64,000 bases of DNA from Micromonospora pisi (GTDB taxonomy: Bacteria; Actinomycetota; Actinomycetes; Mycobacteriales; Micromonosporaceae), in contig NZ_RBKT01000001.1 of the NCBI RefSeq assembly GCF_003633685.1, positions 372,001 to 436,000 of the forward strand, in the 5' to 3' direction. The notes beneath the pieces were generated by a model. That model was given only the letters and a program-made list of their open reading frames with translations, had not been told where the DNA came from and did no database searches. Below are positions 33,733 to 51,841 of this stretch, one piece after another. Every line of letters begins with the position of its first letter. The first letter of the stretch is position 1. The position numbers and the translations under genes were made by a program.

Positions 33733-35472
33733 GTGAGGCACATGAAGGTGGGTCTGGCCGCTGCGGTCACCGCCGCGCTGGCGCTGTCCGGATGCGGCAG
33801 CCCTTCGGCCAACAACAACAGCGGCGGCGGGGGTGACACCTCGGCGATCAGCACCCAGCAGAACGCGCTCGACCCGACCGCGAAGGGTCCCGCGGCCGAG
33901 GTGCCCGGGGCGAAGAAGGGCGGGACGATCACCGTCTACTCCCAGTCGACCCCGGACAGCTTCGACCCGACCGACATCTACTACACCGACTCCGGTGAGA
34001 TCGCCAAGCTGATCTTCCGTACGCCCACCCAGTACGCGGTCCGGGACGGCAAGTCGGTGCTCGTACCCGACCTCACCGACCTGGGCACCGTGTCGGACGA
34101 CAAACTCACCTGGACCTTCAAGATGCAGTCGGGGCTCAAGTACGCCGACGGCAGCGAGATCAAGGTCGAGGACCTGGCGTACGCGATCAAGCGCTCCTTC
34201 GCCCACGACGTGTTCGCCAACGGCCCCACCTACCAGCTGACCTACTTCAAGGACGGCGACAAGTACAAGGGTCCGTACACCGGTGGTGACACCTACGCCG
34301 GTGTGGAGACCCCGGACGCCACCACGCTGGTCATCCACCTCGCCCAGCCCTTCGCCGACCTGCCCTTCTACCTGACGTTCTCGGCGTTCGCGCCGATTCC
34401 GAAGGAGAAGGACACCAAGGAGAACTACAAGAACAACCCGGTGGCCAGCGGCCCGTACCAGTTCGACGCCTTCACCCCCGGCACGGAACTGAAGCTGAAG
34501 AAGAACACCAACTGGGACGCCAACTCCGACGCGGTCCGGCACCAGTACGTCGACGGCTGGGACTTCAAGTGGGGCCAGGAAGACGTCAAGACCCAGCAGC
34601 AGGTGCTCAACAGCAACGGTCCGGACGCCAACGCGCTCAACTACGCCCCGATCGACGCGTCGCTGATCCCGCAGCTCACCGGCGACAAGAAGGCTCAACT
34701 GCTGCAGGGCGACAGCCCGTGCAACTACGCCGTCAACCTCGACACCCGCAAGATCCCGCTGGAGGTCCGCAAGGCGATCGCCAAGGCGTACCCGTCCGAC
34801 CAGATCTGGAAGGCCGGCGGCCTGAACAGCTACGTCGCCGAGCCGTCCAGCACCATCCTGCCGCCGAGCGTGCCGGGCTACACCAAGTACGCCCCGCTGC
34901 CCGATCTGAGCGGCACCGGCACCGGTGACCCGGCCGGCGCCAAGAAGCTGCTGGAGGCGGCCGGCAAGGTCGGATTCGAACTGAGCTGGTACTACGACAA
35001 CACCAAGCCGATCCCGCAGCAGACCGCCCAGATCCGGGCGGACGCCCTGAAGGCCGCCGGCTTCACGGTGAAGCCGATCGGTGTCACCACCGCCGAGCTG
35101 CGCGCCAAGATCGCCGACTACGACGCGCCGGTCAACATGGGTCAGGGTCCCTCGGGCTGGTGCTCGGACTGGCCCACCGGCGGTAGCTGGTTCCCGGTGC
35201 TGTTCCAGTCGCACAGCATCAGCGACGGGATCAGCTGGGGCCTCCTGTCCGACAAGGAACTGGACGCGAAGATCGACGCGATCGCCGCCCTGCCGGCCGA
35301 GCAGGCCACCGCCAAGTGGGGCGAGCTGGACAAGGAAATCATGGGCAAGTACGTGGCCATCCCGCGCTACTACGTCAAGATGGCCACCGTCATCGGCTCG
35401 AACATCGGCGGTGGTGTCGGCGACGGCACCCAGGGTGAACCGTTCTACGTGGACATGTTCCTCAAGAGCTGA
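33733..35472 (+). CDS. Peptide-binding lipoprotein of ABC transporter (SBP family 5)
   Basis: Extracytoplasmic binding protein of 579 residues with a lipoprotein signal (lipobox LSGC). A Ser/Asn/Gly linker follows, then family-5 features: YSQSTPDSFDPTDIYYTDSG, the KYADGSEIKVEDLAYAIKRS segment and EVRKAIAKAYP near residue 345. The GTG at 33733 is seven bases after AGGAG. A 14-bp hairpin follows the stop. The ligand is probably an oligopeptide. Confidence 0.92.
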   Translation: MRHMKVGLAAAVTAALALSGCGSPSANNNSGGGGDTSAISTQQNALDPTAKGPAAEVPGAKKGGTITVYSQSTPDSFDPTDIYYTDSGEIAKLIFRTPTQYAVRDGKSVLVPDLTDLGTVSDDKLTWTFKMQSGLKYADGSEIKVEDLAYAIKRSFAHDVFANGPTYQLTYFKDGDKYKGPYTGGDTYAGVETPDATTLVIHLAQPFADLPFYLTFSAFAPIPKEKDTKENYKNNPVASGPYQFDAFTPGTELKLKKNTNWDANSDAVRHQYVDGWDFKWGQEDVKTQQQVLNSNGPDANALNYAPIDASLIPQLTGDKKAQLLQGDSPCNYAVNLDTRKIPLEVRKAIAKAYPSDQIWKAGGLNSYVAEPSSTILPPSVPGYTKYAPLPDLSGTGTGDPAGAKKLLEAAGKVGFELSWYYDNTKPIPQQTAQIRADALKAAGFTVKPIGVTTAELRAKIADYDAPVNMGQGPSGWCSDWPTGGSWFPVLFQSHSISDGISWGLLSDKELDAKIDAIAALPAEQATAKWGELDKEIMGKYVAIPRYYVKMATVIGSNIGGGVGDGTQGEPFYVDMFLKS

Positions 35473-35485
35473 CCTTCCTCCCCTC

Positions 35486-35530
35486 GGTGGGCGCCGGTCA
35501 ACGCAACCCCGCAGCCGACCGGCGCCCACC
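35486..35530 (+). terminator. Strong intra-operon hairpin after the binding-protein gene
   Basis: Perfect 14-bp arms (GGTGGGCGCCGGTC and complement, 35486-35499 and 35517-35530). Such structures often protect the abundant binding-protein message and reduce read-through to the permease. Confidence 0.65.
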
Positions 35531-35584
35531 CCCTCTCGTTCCGGCTGGCCTGGTCCAGCCCACTGACCACCCAGGAGCTTGGCG

Positions 35585-36558
35585 GTGCTCTTCTACATCC
35601 TGCGACGGATCGCCAGCGCGATCTCCGTCGTCGTCGTGACCCTGGTCGCCAGCTTCGGGTTGTTCTTCGTCGCGCCCACCGACCCCGCCGGGGTGATCTG
35701 TGGCCAACGCTGCACCCCGGAGCGGTACAACGAGATCAGCAAGAGCCTCAACCTCGACCAGCCCGTGGTCGACCAGGTCACCGACTATCTCAAGGGCCTG
35801 GTGACCGAGCGGACCTTCACCTCAGGCGGCCTCTCCATCAAGTGCCCGGCACCCTGCCTCGGCTACTCGTACACGCTCGGGCAGCCGGTGACGAAGCTGA
35901 TCGGACAGGCCCTGCCGGTCACCATCTCGATCGTCCTCGGCGGCGCGGTGGTGTACCTGATCGTCGGCATCCTGGCCGGCATCATCGCGGCCCGAAGACG
36001 CGGCACCACGATGGACCGGTTCATGGTCGGATCCGCGCTCGGGATCAACGCGGTGCCGTACTTCGTGGTGGCGCTCCTGGTCTCGCTCTACGCGACCTTC
36101 CTGCCCCGCTCGGGCTACCACCCGTTCCTGGAGAACCCGGCCACCTGGGCGACCGGGCTGCTGGCAGCCTGGCTCACCCTGGGCCTGACCAACGCCGCGT
36201 CGTACACCCGCTACGCCCGCGCCTCCATGATCGAGACGCTCGGTGAGGACTACATTCGCACCGCCCGCTCGAAGGGCATCAGCGAACGGCGGGTCGTCTA
36301 CCGGCACGGCCTGCGGGCCGCGATCACCCCGGTCGCCACCATCTTCGGCCTCGACCTCGCCTTCCAGCTCACCGGTGCGATCTTCACCGAGGCCCTGTTC
36401 GGCCTGCCCGGCCTGGGGATGCTCACCCTGCGCGCCTTCAACCAGTACGACCTGCCGGTGCTGATGGGCGGGGTGCTGATCGGCTCGGTGGTGCTGGTCG
36501 CGATGAACCTGGTCATCGACGTCCTGTACACGATTCTCGACCCAAGAGTGAGGCTCGG

Positions 36559-36562
<4 letters not shown>
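35585..36562 (+). CDS. Peptide ABC transporter permease, DppB-type
   Basis: Inner-membrane permease of about 325 residues. Typical N-terminus (FYILRRIASAISVVVVTL), a DPA motif, an extracytoplasmic loop with two Cys (ICGQRC) and KCPAPC, then membrane segments and the EAA loop LGEDYIRTARSKGISERRV. GTG at 35585 is preferred because AGGAG at 35573-35577 is seven bases away; the TTG at 35579 is too close. It overlaps the next ATPase start (ATGA). Confidence 0.92.
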
Positions 36563-37695
<1,133 letters not shown>

Positions 37696-37705
37696 AGGAC
37701 GAACG

Positions 37706-38776
37706 ATGACCACCAGCACCATCCCGACCTCGGCCGAGCCGGCGCGCAGCCGCATCCCCAGCGTGCCCGGCGCCCCGCTGCTCGAACTGCGCGACCTGAA
37801 GATGCACTTCCGCACCCGGGGCGAGGGACTCATCGGCCGGGCCGACCACAGGATCCGGGCCGTCGACGGGGTCTCGCTGCAACTGCGCGAGGGCGAGACC
37901 CTCGGCCTGGTCGGCGAATCCGGCTGCGGCAAGACCACCACCGGACGGTTGATCACCCGACTGCTCGAACCGACCGGTGGACAGATCCTCTACCAGGGCA
38001 CCGACATCGCCCACCTGAAGGAGCGGGAGCTGCGGCCGTACCGCCGGGAGCTTCAGTTGATCTTCCAGGATCCGTACTCCTCGCTGAACCCCCGGCACAC
38101 CGTCGGCACCATCGTCGGCACCGCGCTGCGGGTGCACGACATCGTGCCCCGGGGCAAGGAACTCGCCCGGGTGCAGGAGCTGCTGGAGGTGGTCGGGCTC
38201 AACCCGGAGCACTACAACCGCTACCCGCACGAGTTCTCCGGTGGTCAGCGCCAGCGGATCGGCATCGCCCGCGCGCTCGCCGCCCGGCCGAAGGTCATCG
38301 TCGCCGACGAGCCGGTCAGCGCCCTCGACGTCTCGATCCAGGCGCAGGTGATGAACCTCCTGGAGGACCTGCGCAAGGAGTTCGGCATCGCGTTCATCTT
38401 CATCGCCCACGACCTCGGCGTGGTACGCCACTTCTGCGACCGGGTGGCGGTGATGTACCTCGGACGGGTCGCCGAGATCGGCGACCGGGACGGGATCTAC
38501 GGAACACCGAGGCACCCCTACACCCAGGCGCTGCTCTCCGCGGTGCCGGACGTCGGCGTGGTCCGGGGCACGCCGCCCAAGGCCCGGATCCGGCTGGTCG
38601 GCGACGTGCCGAGCCCGGTCGACCCGCCCTCGGGCTGCCGGTTCCACAGTAGGTGCTGGAAAGCCGAGGAGATCTGCTCCACCAGCAGCCCGGCGCTGCT
38701 GGAGAAGGCGCCCGGCCAACTGGCCGCCTGCCATTTCGCCGAACCCCAGCCGGCGGTACAGGACCCGGTCGCCTGA
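37706..38776 (+). CDS. Peptide ABC transporter ATPase, DppF-type
   Basis: Second ATPase of the operon, 356 residues. Walker [10 protein letters not shown]-loop [12 protein letters not shown], signature FSGGQRQR, Walker [13 protein letters not shown], and the C-terminal CRFHSRC segment are all present. It starts ten bases after the DppD-type stop and ends 24 bases from a convergent alcohol dehydrogenase gene. Confidence 0.93.
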   Translation: MTTSTIPTSAEPARSRIPSVPGAPLLELRDLKMHFRTRGEGLIGRADHRIRAVDGVSLQLREGETLGLVGESGCGKTTTGRLITRLLEPTGGQILYQGTDIAHLKERELRPYRRELQLIFQDPYSSLNPRHTVGTIVGTALRVHDIVPRGKELARVQELLEVVGLNPEHYNRYPHEFSGGQRQRIGIARALAARPKVIVADEPVSALDVSIQAQVMNLLEDLRKEFGIAFIFIAHDLGVVRHFCDRVAVMYLGRVAEIGDRDGIYGTPRHPYTQALLSAVPDVGVVRGTPPKARIRLVGDVPSPVDPPSGCRFHSRCWKAEEICSTSSPALLEKAPGQLAACHFAEPQPAVQDPVA

Positions 38777-38800
38777 TCCGTGGCACCCACCCCGGGAAAC

Positions 38801-39898
38801 TCAGGGGATGACGAGGCGGATGCCGGCGGCGCCGGGCCGGTCCATCGTGACCAGCGCCTCCGGCGCCTCGTCCAGGGTCAGCGTCCGGGTCACCAGGCGA
38901 CCCGGGTCCAGCACCCCGCCGGTGATCAGCCCGAGCAGCGCCGGGTACGCGTGCGCCGCCATGCCGTGGCTGCCGCGTACCTCCAGCTCGCCGGCGATCA
39001 CCAGGTCCATCGGGAGCGCCGGCGCGCCGAGTACGGCCGGCAGGAGGCCGACCTGGATGTGCCGGCCCTGTCGACGCAGACTCCGGATGCCGGCCACGCA
39101 GGTGTCGTGGCTGCCCAGCGCGTCCACCGAGAGGTGCGCGCCGCCGCCGGTCAGGTCCCGTACCGCCTCGGCCACCCGTGCCGGACCGGCCGCCGCGCCC
39201 AACCCTGAGCCGGCCGTGCCCGGATCGTGGGTCACCTCAGCCACGTTCACGGTGGCCACCGCGCCACACTCGCGGGCCAGGGCGAGCGCAGACTCGGACA
39301 CGTCGACCGCCACCACCCGGGCCCCGCTCGCGGCGGCGATCATCACAGCGGAGAGACCCACCCCGCCGCAGCCGTAGACCGCCACCCACTCGCCGGCCGC
39401 CACCCGTCCCTGGCTGACCACCGCCCGGAAGGCGGTGGCGAACCGGCAGCCGAGCGCCGCCGCCACCGGATAGCTGACCTGGTCGGGCAGGGCCACCAGG
39501 TTGACCGCCGCGTGGTCGACGACCACGTACTGCGCGAACGACCCCCACTGGGTGAACCCGGGCTGGGTCTGGCGTGCGCAGACCTGCTGCTGTCCGGCAA
39601 GGCATTCGGCGCACCGGCCGCAGCCGTAGACGAAGGGCGCGGTCACCCGGTCACCGACCCGTACGCCGGTCACCTGCGGGCCGACCTCGGCGACCACCCC
39701 GGCGAACTCGTGACCGGGCACGTGCGGCAACCGGACGTCCGGGTCGTGTCCCTGCCAACCGTGCCAGTCGCTGCGGCACAGGCCGGTCGCCTCGACCCGG
39801 ACCACCACGCCGTCGACCGGCGGGCGCGGATCCGGCACCGTACGAATCTCGGGCCGGGCGCCGTACTCGTCGAAAACCACCGCTCGCACGGTCGGCAT
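38801..39898 (-). CDS. Zinc-dependent alcohol dehydrogenase (MDR family)
   Basis: NAD(P)-dependent dehydrogenase of 365 residues. Catalytic zinc ligands are Cys in GLCRSDWHGW and His in GHEFAGVV; the structural zinc site is the four-Cys CGRCAECLAGQQQVC; the Rossmann motif is YGCGGVGLSAV near residue 175. The substrate cannot be read. The ATG at 39898 is chosen; the GTG at 39913 is an alternative. Confidence 0.93.
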   Translation of the reverse strand: MPTVRAVVFDEYGARPEIRTVPDPRPPVDGVVVRVEATGLCRSDWHGWQGHDPDVRLPHVPGHEFAGVVAEVGPQVTGVRVGDRVTAPFVYGCGRCAECLAGQQQVCARQTQPGFTQWGSFAQYVVVDHAAVNLVALPDQVSYPVAAALGCRFATAFRAVVSQGRVAAGEWVAVYGCGGVGLSAVMIAAASGARVVAVDVSESALALARECGAVATVNVAEVTHDPGTAGSGLGAAAGPARVAEAVRDLTGGGAHLSVDALGSHDTCVAGIRSLRRQGRHIQVGLLPAVLGAPALPMDLVIAGELEVRGSHGMAAHAYPALLGLITGGVLDPGRLVTRTLTLDEAPEALVTMDRPGAAGIRLVIP

Positions 39899-39947
39899 CC
39901 TGTCACAGGTCACCGGCCGGCCGGCACCCCGTCCGGGTGCGGATCGC

Positions 39948-40556
39948 TCAGGTCACGGGCGTGACGCTGGCCGGTGGTGTCAGGTCGCGTACGGTCCCGA
40001 GCGTCGCGCCGTCGGCGCCGACCAGCACGATCGCGTAACCGGCCGCCGTCGGCTCGCTCACCGCGTGCGGGACGAGGAACCAGCCGCCGGTCACGGTCAC
40101 CTCGGTCGGTGGCCCACCCCGGGTGATCCGGACCATTGTGGCCGGCCAGGTGCCCACCGTACCGAAGACGATCTCGCTGTTGCGGTTGACCGTGACCTGG
40201 TCGTCGGCACCTCCGCAGCCGCCGAACCCACTGACCCAGCCGCCGTGGTCCTCCAGGTCGAGGTAGTAGCAGCGGGCTCTGAGGTGGTCGCTGGCGACCG
40301 GATCGGTCACCCAGAGGCTGATCCTGGTCCCGTTGGGGAGCTGGTCGGTTCCGGCGAGCAGGTGCTGGGTCGGCGGCTCCGACACCCCCTCCTTTTCCCG
40401 TACACCGTCCGCGTACCGCTGGAACGCCTGGTCAACCCGGGTCTGCTGGTCCGGGGCCGGATCGTCGCGACCGACACATCCGACCAGTCCCGCGACAGCG
40501 ACGACCAGCCCCACGATCGCTGATCGAGCCCGAACCCCGGTCACCCCATTGATCAC
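39948..40556 (-). CDS. Putative lipoprotein, function unknown
   Basis: About 202 residues. A short hydrophobic signal (AIVGLVVAVAGLVGC) ends in lipobox LVGC, predicting an extracytoplasmic lipid-anchored protein. The remainder is a soluble beta-rich domain with three further Cys (ARCYYLD and FGGCGGAD). No motif is recognised. GTG at 40556 is favoured by GGGGGAGG at 40565-40572; the ATG at 40592 would give a signal too long for a lipoprotein. Confidence 0.65.
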   Translation of the reverse strand: MINGVTGVRARSAIVGLVVAVAGLVGCVGRDDPAPDQQTRVDQAFQRYADGVREKEGVSEPPTQHLLAGTDQLPNGTRISLWVTDPVASDHLRARCYYLDLEDHGGWVSGFGGCGGADDQVTVNRNSEIVFGTVGTWPATMVRITRGGPPTEVTVTGGWFLVPHAVSEPTAAGYAIVLVGADGATLGTVRDLTPPASVTPVT

Positions 40557-40670
40557 GCCGAACGCCTCCCCCGTTGTACGTCCGCCCAGCATGCCCGTCC
40601 GGGACGACCGGGCGCAGCCCGGATTCCGCTCGACCCGTACGCGGACGGCCGGACATCGGCCGGGCTGGTG

Positions 40671-41915
<1,245 letters not shown>

Positions 41916-42175
41916 CGGATCAACCTATCCGGCGCCGAGGACGGGGCGGCCACCAGGGCTGTGAACAGGTGCGACGGCCCACAGAGGGACGCCGGCCCGG
42001 CAGCGGCCGATCGATCGAGTGGGCCGTGGGAGCGCCGGCGACGGGTTATATTCGGCGCACCCGAGGAATTGATCAACCTCCTCTCCGCTGCCGCTCGTTG
42101 TTCACGGATCGTCCACACGCCGCCCATACACCGCCCACGCCGCCCACACGCCGCCGACACGTCCAGGAGGCCGAA

Positions 42176-42637
42176 ATGCCCGCACCAGTTCCACCGTTCA
42201 CCCGCGAGACCGCGATCCAGAAGATCCGCATGGCCGAGGACGGGTGGAACTCCCGCGACCCGCAGCGGGTGGCGCAGGCGTACACGCCGGACTCCCGTTG
42301 GCGTAACCGGGCCGAGTTTCTCCACGGGCGCGAGGAGATCATCGCGTTCCTCACCCGGAAATGGGCGAAGGAGATCGAGTACCGCCTGATCAAGGAGCTG
42401 TGGGCGTACGACGGCAACCACATCGCCGTCCGCTTCGCGTACGAGTCGCGGGACGATTCCGGCAACTGGTTCCGCTCGTACGGCAACGAGAACTGGGAGT
42501 TCGACGACGAGGGGCTGATGCGGGTGCGGCTGGCCAGCATCAACGACGTACCGATCAAGGAGTCCGAGCGGAAGTACCACTGGCCGCTCGGCCGCCGCCC
42601 CGACGACCACCCGGGACTGAGCGACCTGGGGCTGTGA
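42176..42637 (+). CDS. DUF1348 / NTF2-like protein
   Basis: A 153-residue cytoplasmic protein of the NTF2-like cone fold. [25 protein letters not shown] and the C-terminal [22 protein letters not shown] mark the DUF1348 family, whose reaction is unknown. AGGAGG lies five bases before the ATG at 42176. It is convergent with the condensation-domain gene, with only three bases between the two stop codons. Confidence 0.88.
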   Translation: MPAPVPPFTRETAIQKIRMAEDGWNSRDPQRVAQAYTPDSRWRNRAEFLHGREEIIAFLTRKWAKEIEYRLIKELWAYDGNHIAVRFAYESRDDSGNWFRSYGNENWEFDDEGLMRVRLASINDVPIKESERKYHWPLGRRPDDHPGLSDLGL

Positions 42638-42640
42638 GGC

Positions 42641-44203
42641 TCAGGGGGTACGCGCCCCGCCCGGTGGCCGCCACGGCCACGGTACGTCCCGCAGCGCCGC
42701 CCGCACCAGCAGGTCCTCGAAGTCGCGCAGCAGTGCCACGGCCCGGTCCGGCGGCAGGAAACAGGTGTCCACGGTGAGGACCAGGCCCACCGCGCCGGGC
42801 GCGTCGACCAGTTGCAGCCGGCAGCGCCAGACGAACCTGGTGGCTGGTTCGGACCAGACCATCGTGCTGCGCGCCCGGACCTCGTCCAGCGCCCGCTGAT
42901 CGAGGTCCGGTGCAGCGGCAGCCGGATCCCGGGGCAGTCGGATGTCATTGACCAGGCAGTACGGACCGAGCATCGTGAGATAGTCGAAACCCAGGTCGGC
43001 GAAGGCGCGCCGGATGGCGGGCGGGTCGTAGTAGGCGTGCCGGTACCCCTCCATCGCGGCCTGCCCGACCCGGGGCAGCAGCCGGGCGAAGCTGGGCCGG
43101 TCGGCGAGATCCACGACGATGAGTCCGAGCTGGTTGAGCTTGGCGATCGCGTCGCCGTGTCCGGGCTGGAACCGGTTGCTCGCCATGCTGACCAGACCGC
43201 ACCGGTCCGGCCCGCGACGGGCCTCCGCACCTCTGGAGCCGGTGCCGGAGCCGTTGTCGGTGCCGTTGTCGGTGCCGTTGTCGGTGCCGGTGCCGGTGTC
43301 CGAGCTGGAACTGGAGCCGGTGTCGGAGCTGGAGCCGGTGTCGGTGTCGACGGTCAGTGCGGCGGTGGCCGCGAGCAGAACGGTGGAGGTGCTCACCCGG
43401 TGCCGCGCCGCGATCATGTGGCTGGCCAGCTCGACCGCCTCGGAGACCAGCGTCAGCTGCCGGTAGCGGGGCGGATGCGGCGGGCCGCCGTGGGCGAATC
43501 CACCCACGGGCAGGCGCGGGAACTCCCTGGTCCAGTAGTCGATCGCCCGCGCGGAGCGACGCCGCTGGGCCTGGGCCTCCCGCCGGGCGACGTCGATCGT
43601 CTGCAGGCCCGGCGGCGCGGCCACGGTTCCGCGTACGAGCAGGAGTCGCAGATCCCGCAGCACGGTCTCGGTGGCGTGAAAGTCCACTGTGGCGTGACTG
43701 AAGACGAGCACGATCCGGCGTACCCGGCCGGCGACGAGCACCAGCGCCACCCGTACCGGCCACTCCTCGGCGTGATCGAACGGGGCGTCGCCGAGTCGCT
43801 CCCCCACCTCGCGGGCGAGCCCCGCGCCGTCGTCGTTCGGGAGGTGGTCGTCCGTACCGCCCTCGACCGCCTCGACAATCAGCAGGGGTAGCCGTCCCGT
43901 GTCGGCCGCCACCTGCCGCAGTTCGTCCCCGACCGGGCGGACCCGGGTCCGCAGCGACTCGTGCCGGTTGACCAGAGCGCCGATCGCGTCGGCGACCGCC
44001 GGCACGTCGGACGGGGAACGCCGCGGTACGGCAACCACCCGGCACAGGTTGAGCCAGCTGTTTCGCGACCGGAAGTCGTCCAGGGTCCACCACATCGCCC
44101 GCTGTCCCCAGGTCAACGGGGCGGTCTCCGCCCGGTCGCCACGGAACTCGATGTCCGCCCACCGTCGCACGACGGTCCCGTCCGGTATCGCCACCCGCAC
44201 CAT
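42641..44203 (-). CDS. Stand-alone NRPS condensation-domain protein
   Basis: A 520-residue protein made of a single condensation-type domain. The opening TAPLTWGQRAMWW corresponds to condensation motif C1, RHESLRTR to C2, and SHATVDF to the catalytic HHxxxDG motif, with the first His changed to Ser but the second His and the Asp kept. Residues about 285-330 hold a Ser/Asp/Asn/Gly repeat encoded by a 12-bp tandem unit (43238-43350), a probable flexible linker. GGGAGG precedes the ATG at 44203. It is divergent from the NRPS genes and may act in trans or modify the product. Confidence 0.82.
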   Translation of the reverse strand: MVRVAIPDGTVVRRWADIEFRGDRAETAPLTWGQRAMWWTLDDFRSRNSWLNLCRVVAVPRRSPSDVPAVADAIGALVNRHESLRTRVRPVGDELRQVAADTGRLPLLIVEAVEGGTDDHLPNDDGAGLAREVGERLGDAPFDHAEEWPVRVALVLVAGRVRRIVLVFSHATVDFHATETVLRDLRLLLVRGTVAAPPGLQTIDVARREAQAQRRRSARAIDYWTREFPRLPVGGFAHGGPPHPPRYRQLTLVSEAVELASHMIAARHRVSTSTVLLAATAALTVDTDTGSSSDTGSSSSSDTGTGTDNGTDNGTDNGSGTGSRGAEARRGPDRCGLVSMASNRFQPGHGDAIAKLNQLGLIVVDLADRPSFARLLPRVGQAAMEGYRHAYYDPPAIRRAFADLGFDYLTMLGPYCLVNDIRLPRDPAAAAPDLDQRALDEVRARSTMVWSEPATRFVWRCRLQLVDAPGAVGLVLTVDTCFLPPDRAVALLRDFEDLLVRAALRDVPWPWRPPGGARTP

Positions 44204-44571
44204 GCACCCTCCCGGGACGTCTCGGTAACCAGCGATTCTCGGCCCCGATCGCGATGCCGGCAACGCACCCGGAGTGTTAACAAGGGGCCCTTGTACTACG
44301 GAAAACGATAAGAAGGGGCCCTTCCTTACATCGAGGGGGAAAGCGGTTTCCTGAGGTGGGTCGTCCTATGTGGAGGGTATCCGTGATTCGGTTCCAATCC
44401 GCTGCCCCGTTCGGCCGATCCCCGCCGGCCAGCGCAACGGGCACACTGCGAATCGGAACGCCGCGCTAACACTGAGCAACGACGAAACGCTGAGCTGACC
44501 GACCATCAGACCGACGATGCGGCCAATGCACGGGGTGGGCCCGCCCGTCTCGGCGAATTGAGGCAGACCAC
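44204..44571. other. Intergenic promoter region of the NRPS cluster with repeat copy 2
   Basis: No coding frame is seen in these 368 bases. They hold the divergent starts of the condensation-domain protein and the NRPS fusion, the 54-bp palindromic repeat at 44276-44329, and GAGG at 44560-44563 for the GTG start. No clear -35/-10 pair or operator could be read. Confidence 0.5.
44276..44329. repeat. 54-bp palindromic GGGGCCC repeat, copy 2
   Basis: Same length and layout as 22376-22429. The right 25 bases, ACGATAAG onward to CCTTAC, are identical between copies; the left half keeps the GGGGCCC core but has diverged (AACAAGGGGCCCTTGT). Here it lies between divergent starts, so a terminator role is less likely than in copy 1. 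Confidence 0.8.
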
Positions 44572-50253
<5,682 letters not shown>

Positions 50254-50254
50254 G

Positions 50255-51841
50255 GTGGCCGGCGGGACAGGAGCCGAGGTGGCCGGTGGTACGGGAGTCG
50301 TCGCTGGCGGCCGGGGTGGGCGGACAGCGGTCGCCCGGACCGTACCGGAGTTGCTGAGCTGGCGGGCGGCGGCCCACCCGGACCGGGTGGCGATCGAGGT
50401 GCACCGGGTCGCGTCGCTGACCTTCGCCGAGTGGGAGGCGGGCGCGACCGCGGTGGCCGCCGGGCTGCACGCGCGCGGGCTGGGTCCCGGTGAACGGGTC
50501 GGACTGCTCTTCGGCGCCGCCGGCTGGGTCGACTTCGCGGTCGCGTACTGCGGGGTGCAGCGGGCGGGCGGGGTGGCCGTGCCGCTCTCCGACCGGCTCG
50601 CCACCGCCCAGGTACGGCAGGCGCTGGCGCACTGCGCGGCCACGACGTTGGTCCACGGCACCGAGGCCGGTACCGGACCGGCGCCGGTCTGGCCCGTACC
50701 GGCTGCGACCGTGGCCGACCTCGTCGCCGCCGGCGGCGGATCGGCCGGCACCACCCCGGTCGCCGTGGCCCGTCCCGGGGACCTGGCCCAGATCCTCTAC
50801 ACCTCCGGTGCCACCGGCCGCCCCAAGGGCGTCGGCGCGACCCACGCGAACCTGACCGCCGCCGCGCCCACCCATCCGCGCCGGCTGGCACTGGGCCACT
50901 CGGACCGCTTCCTGCACGCGTTCGCGATCGGCACCAACGCCGCCCAGACGATGCTCTTCAACGCGCTCACCGCCCACCCCACCGCGCTGACCCTGCCGCA
51001 GTTCACCCCGGCCCGGTTCGCCCGCCTGGTCGAGGCGCCCGGCACCGGCACGGTCTTCGTGGTGCCGTCGATGGCGATCGAGTTGCTCAACTCCGGGGCG
51101 CTGCGCGGACGGGACCTGTCCCGGGTGCAGCTGATCGGGTCGACCGCCGCCCCGCTGGCACCCGCCGTCGCCGCCCGGCTCGCCGCGACCTTTCCGAACG
51201 CGGCGATCGTCAACTACTACACGTCGACCGAGGCGGCGCCCGCGCAGACCACAATGATCTTCGACCCGGCCCGCCCCGACGCGGTCGGCCGGGCCGGTCC
51301 CGGCACCCTGATGATCGCCGACGACCAGGGTCGGGCGCTGCCCGACGGCGCGACCGGACAGGTCTGGCTGCGCTGCCGCCACCCACGCGCCTACTACCGG
51401 GACGATCCGGCCAGCCAGGCCACCTTCCACGGCGAATGGGTACGGATGGGTGACGTCGGCCGGATGGATGCCGAGGGCTACCTCTACCTCGCCGACCGGC
51501 ACGAGGACGTGATCAAGTCCGGGGCGTTCAAGATCTCCACCCTGGAGATCGAGGCGGCCCTCTACGAACACCCCCGGATCGCCGAGACGGCCGTCGTCGG
51601 GGTCCCCCATCCGGTGCTGGGCAGCACCGTCGCCGCGGTGGTCGTACCGCACCCGGGAACCCCGGAGGCCGAGTTCGCGCTCCCCGCGCTGCGCGGCTTC
51701 CTCGCCGGCCGGCTCGCCGACTACCAGCTCCCGACCCGGGTGCTGGTGGTGGAACAGCTGCCCCGCAACGAGGCCGGCAAGGTCCTGAAACGTCAACTGG
51801 TCAGCCAACTCGCGCACACCCAGCTTCCGGAGGGCCCGTGA
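50255..51841 (+). CDS. Acyl-AMP ligase / acyl-CoA synthetase-like enzyme
   Basis: A 528-residue adenylate-forming enzyme. ATP-binding loop YTSGATGRPKG is near residue 182, the NYYTSTEAAP motif near 322, the hinge DRHEDVIKSGAF near 415, and catalytic Lys in NEAGKVLKRQL near 505. There is no carrier domain. Between the NRPS genes it most likely activates a carboxylic acid starter and loads it on the small acyl carrier protein two genes downstream; whether the acid is aliphatic or aromatic is not readable. The first 27 bases are imperfectly duplicated together with the ribosome site, so GTG at 50279 is a second possible start. Stop overlaps the next start (GTGA). Confidence 0.88.
   Translation: MAGGTGAEVAGGTGVVAGGRGGRTAVARTVPELLSWRAAAHPDRVAIEVHRVASLTFAEWEAGATAVAAGLHARGLGPGERVGLLFGAAGWVDFAVAYCGVQRAGGVAVPLSDRLATAQVRQALAHCAATTLVHGTEAGTGPAPVWPVPAATVADLVAAGGGSAGTTPVAVARPGDLAQILYTSGATGRPKGVGATHANLTAAAPTHPRRLALGHSDRFLHAFAIGTNAAQTMLFNALTAHPTALTLPQFTPARFARLVEAPGTGTVFVVPSMAIELLNSGALRGRDLSRVQLIGSTAAPLAPAVAARLAATFPNAAIVNYYTSTEAAPAQTTMIFDPARPDAVGRAGPGTLMIADDQGRALPDGATGQVWLRCRHPRAYYRDDPASQATFHGEWVRMGDVGRMDAEGYLYLADRHEDVIKSGAFKISTLEIEAALYEHPRIAETAVVGVPHPVLGSTVAAVVVPHPGTPEAEFALPALRGFLAGRLADYQLPTRVLVVEQLPRNEAGKVLKRQLVSQLAHTQLPEGP

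Noticed and set aside
43238-43350. Tandem 12-bp units considered as a CRISPR array
   Set aside because: Units are contiguous with no unique spacers, in frame and coding for a Gly/Asp/Asn/Ser tract.
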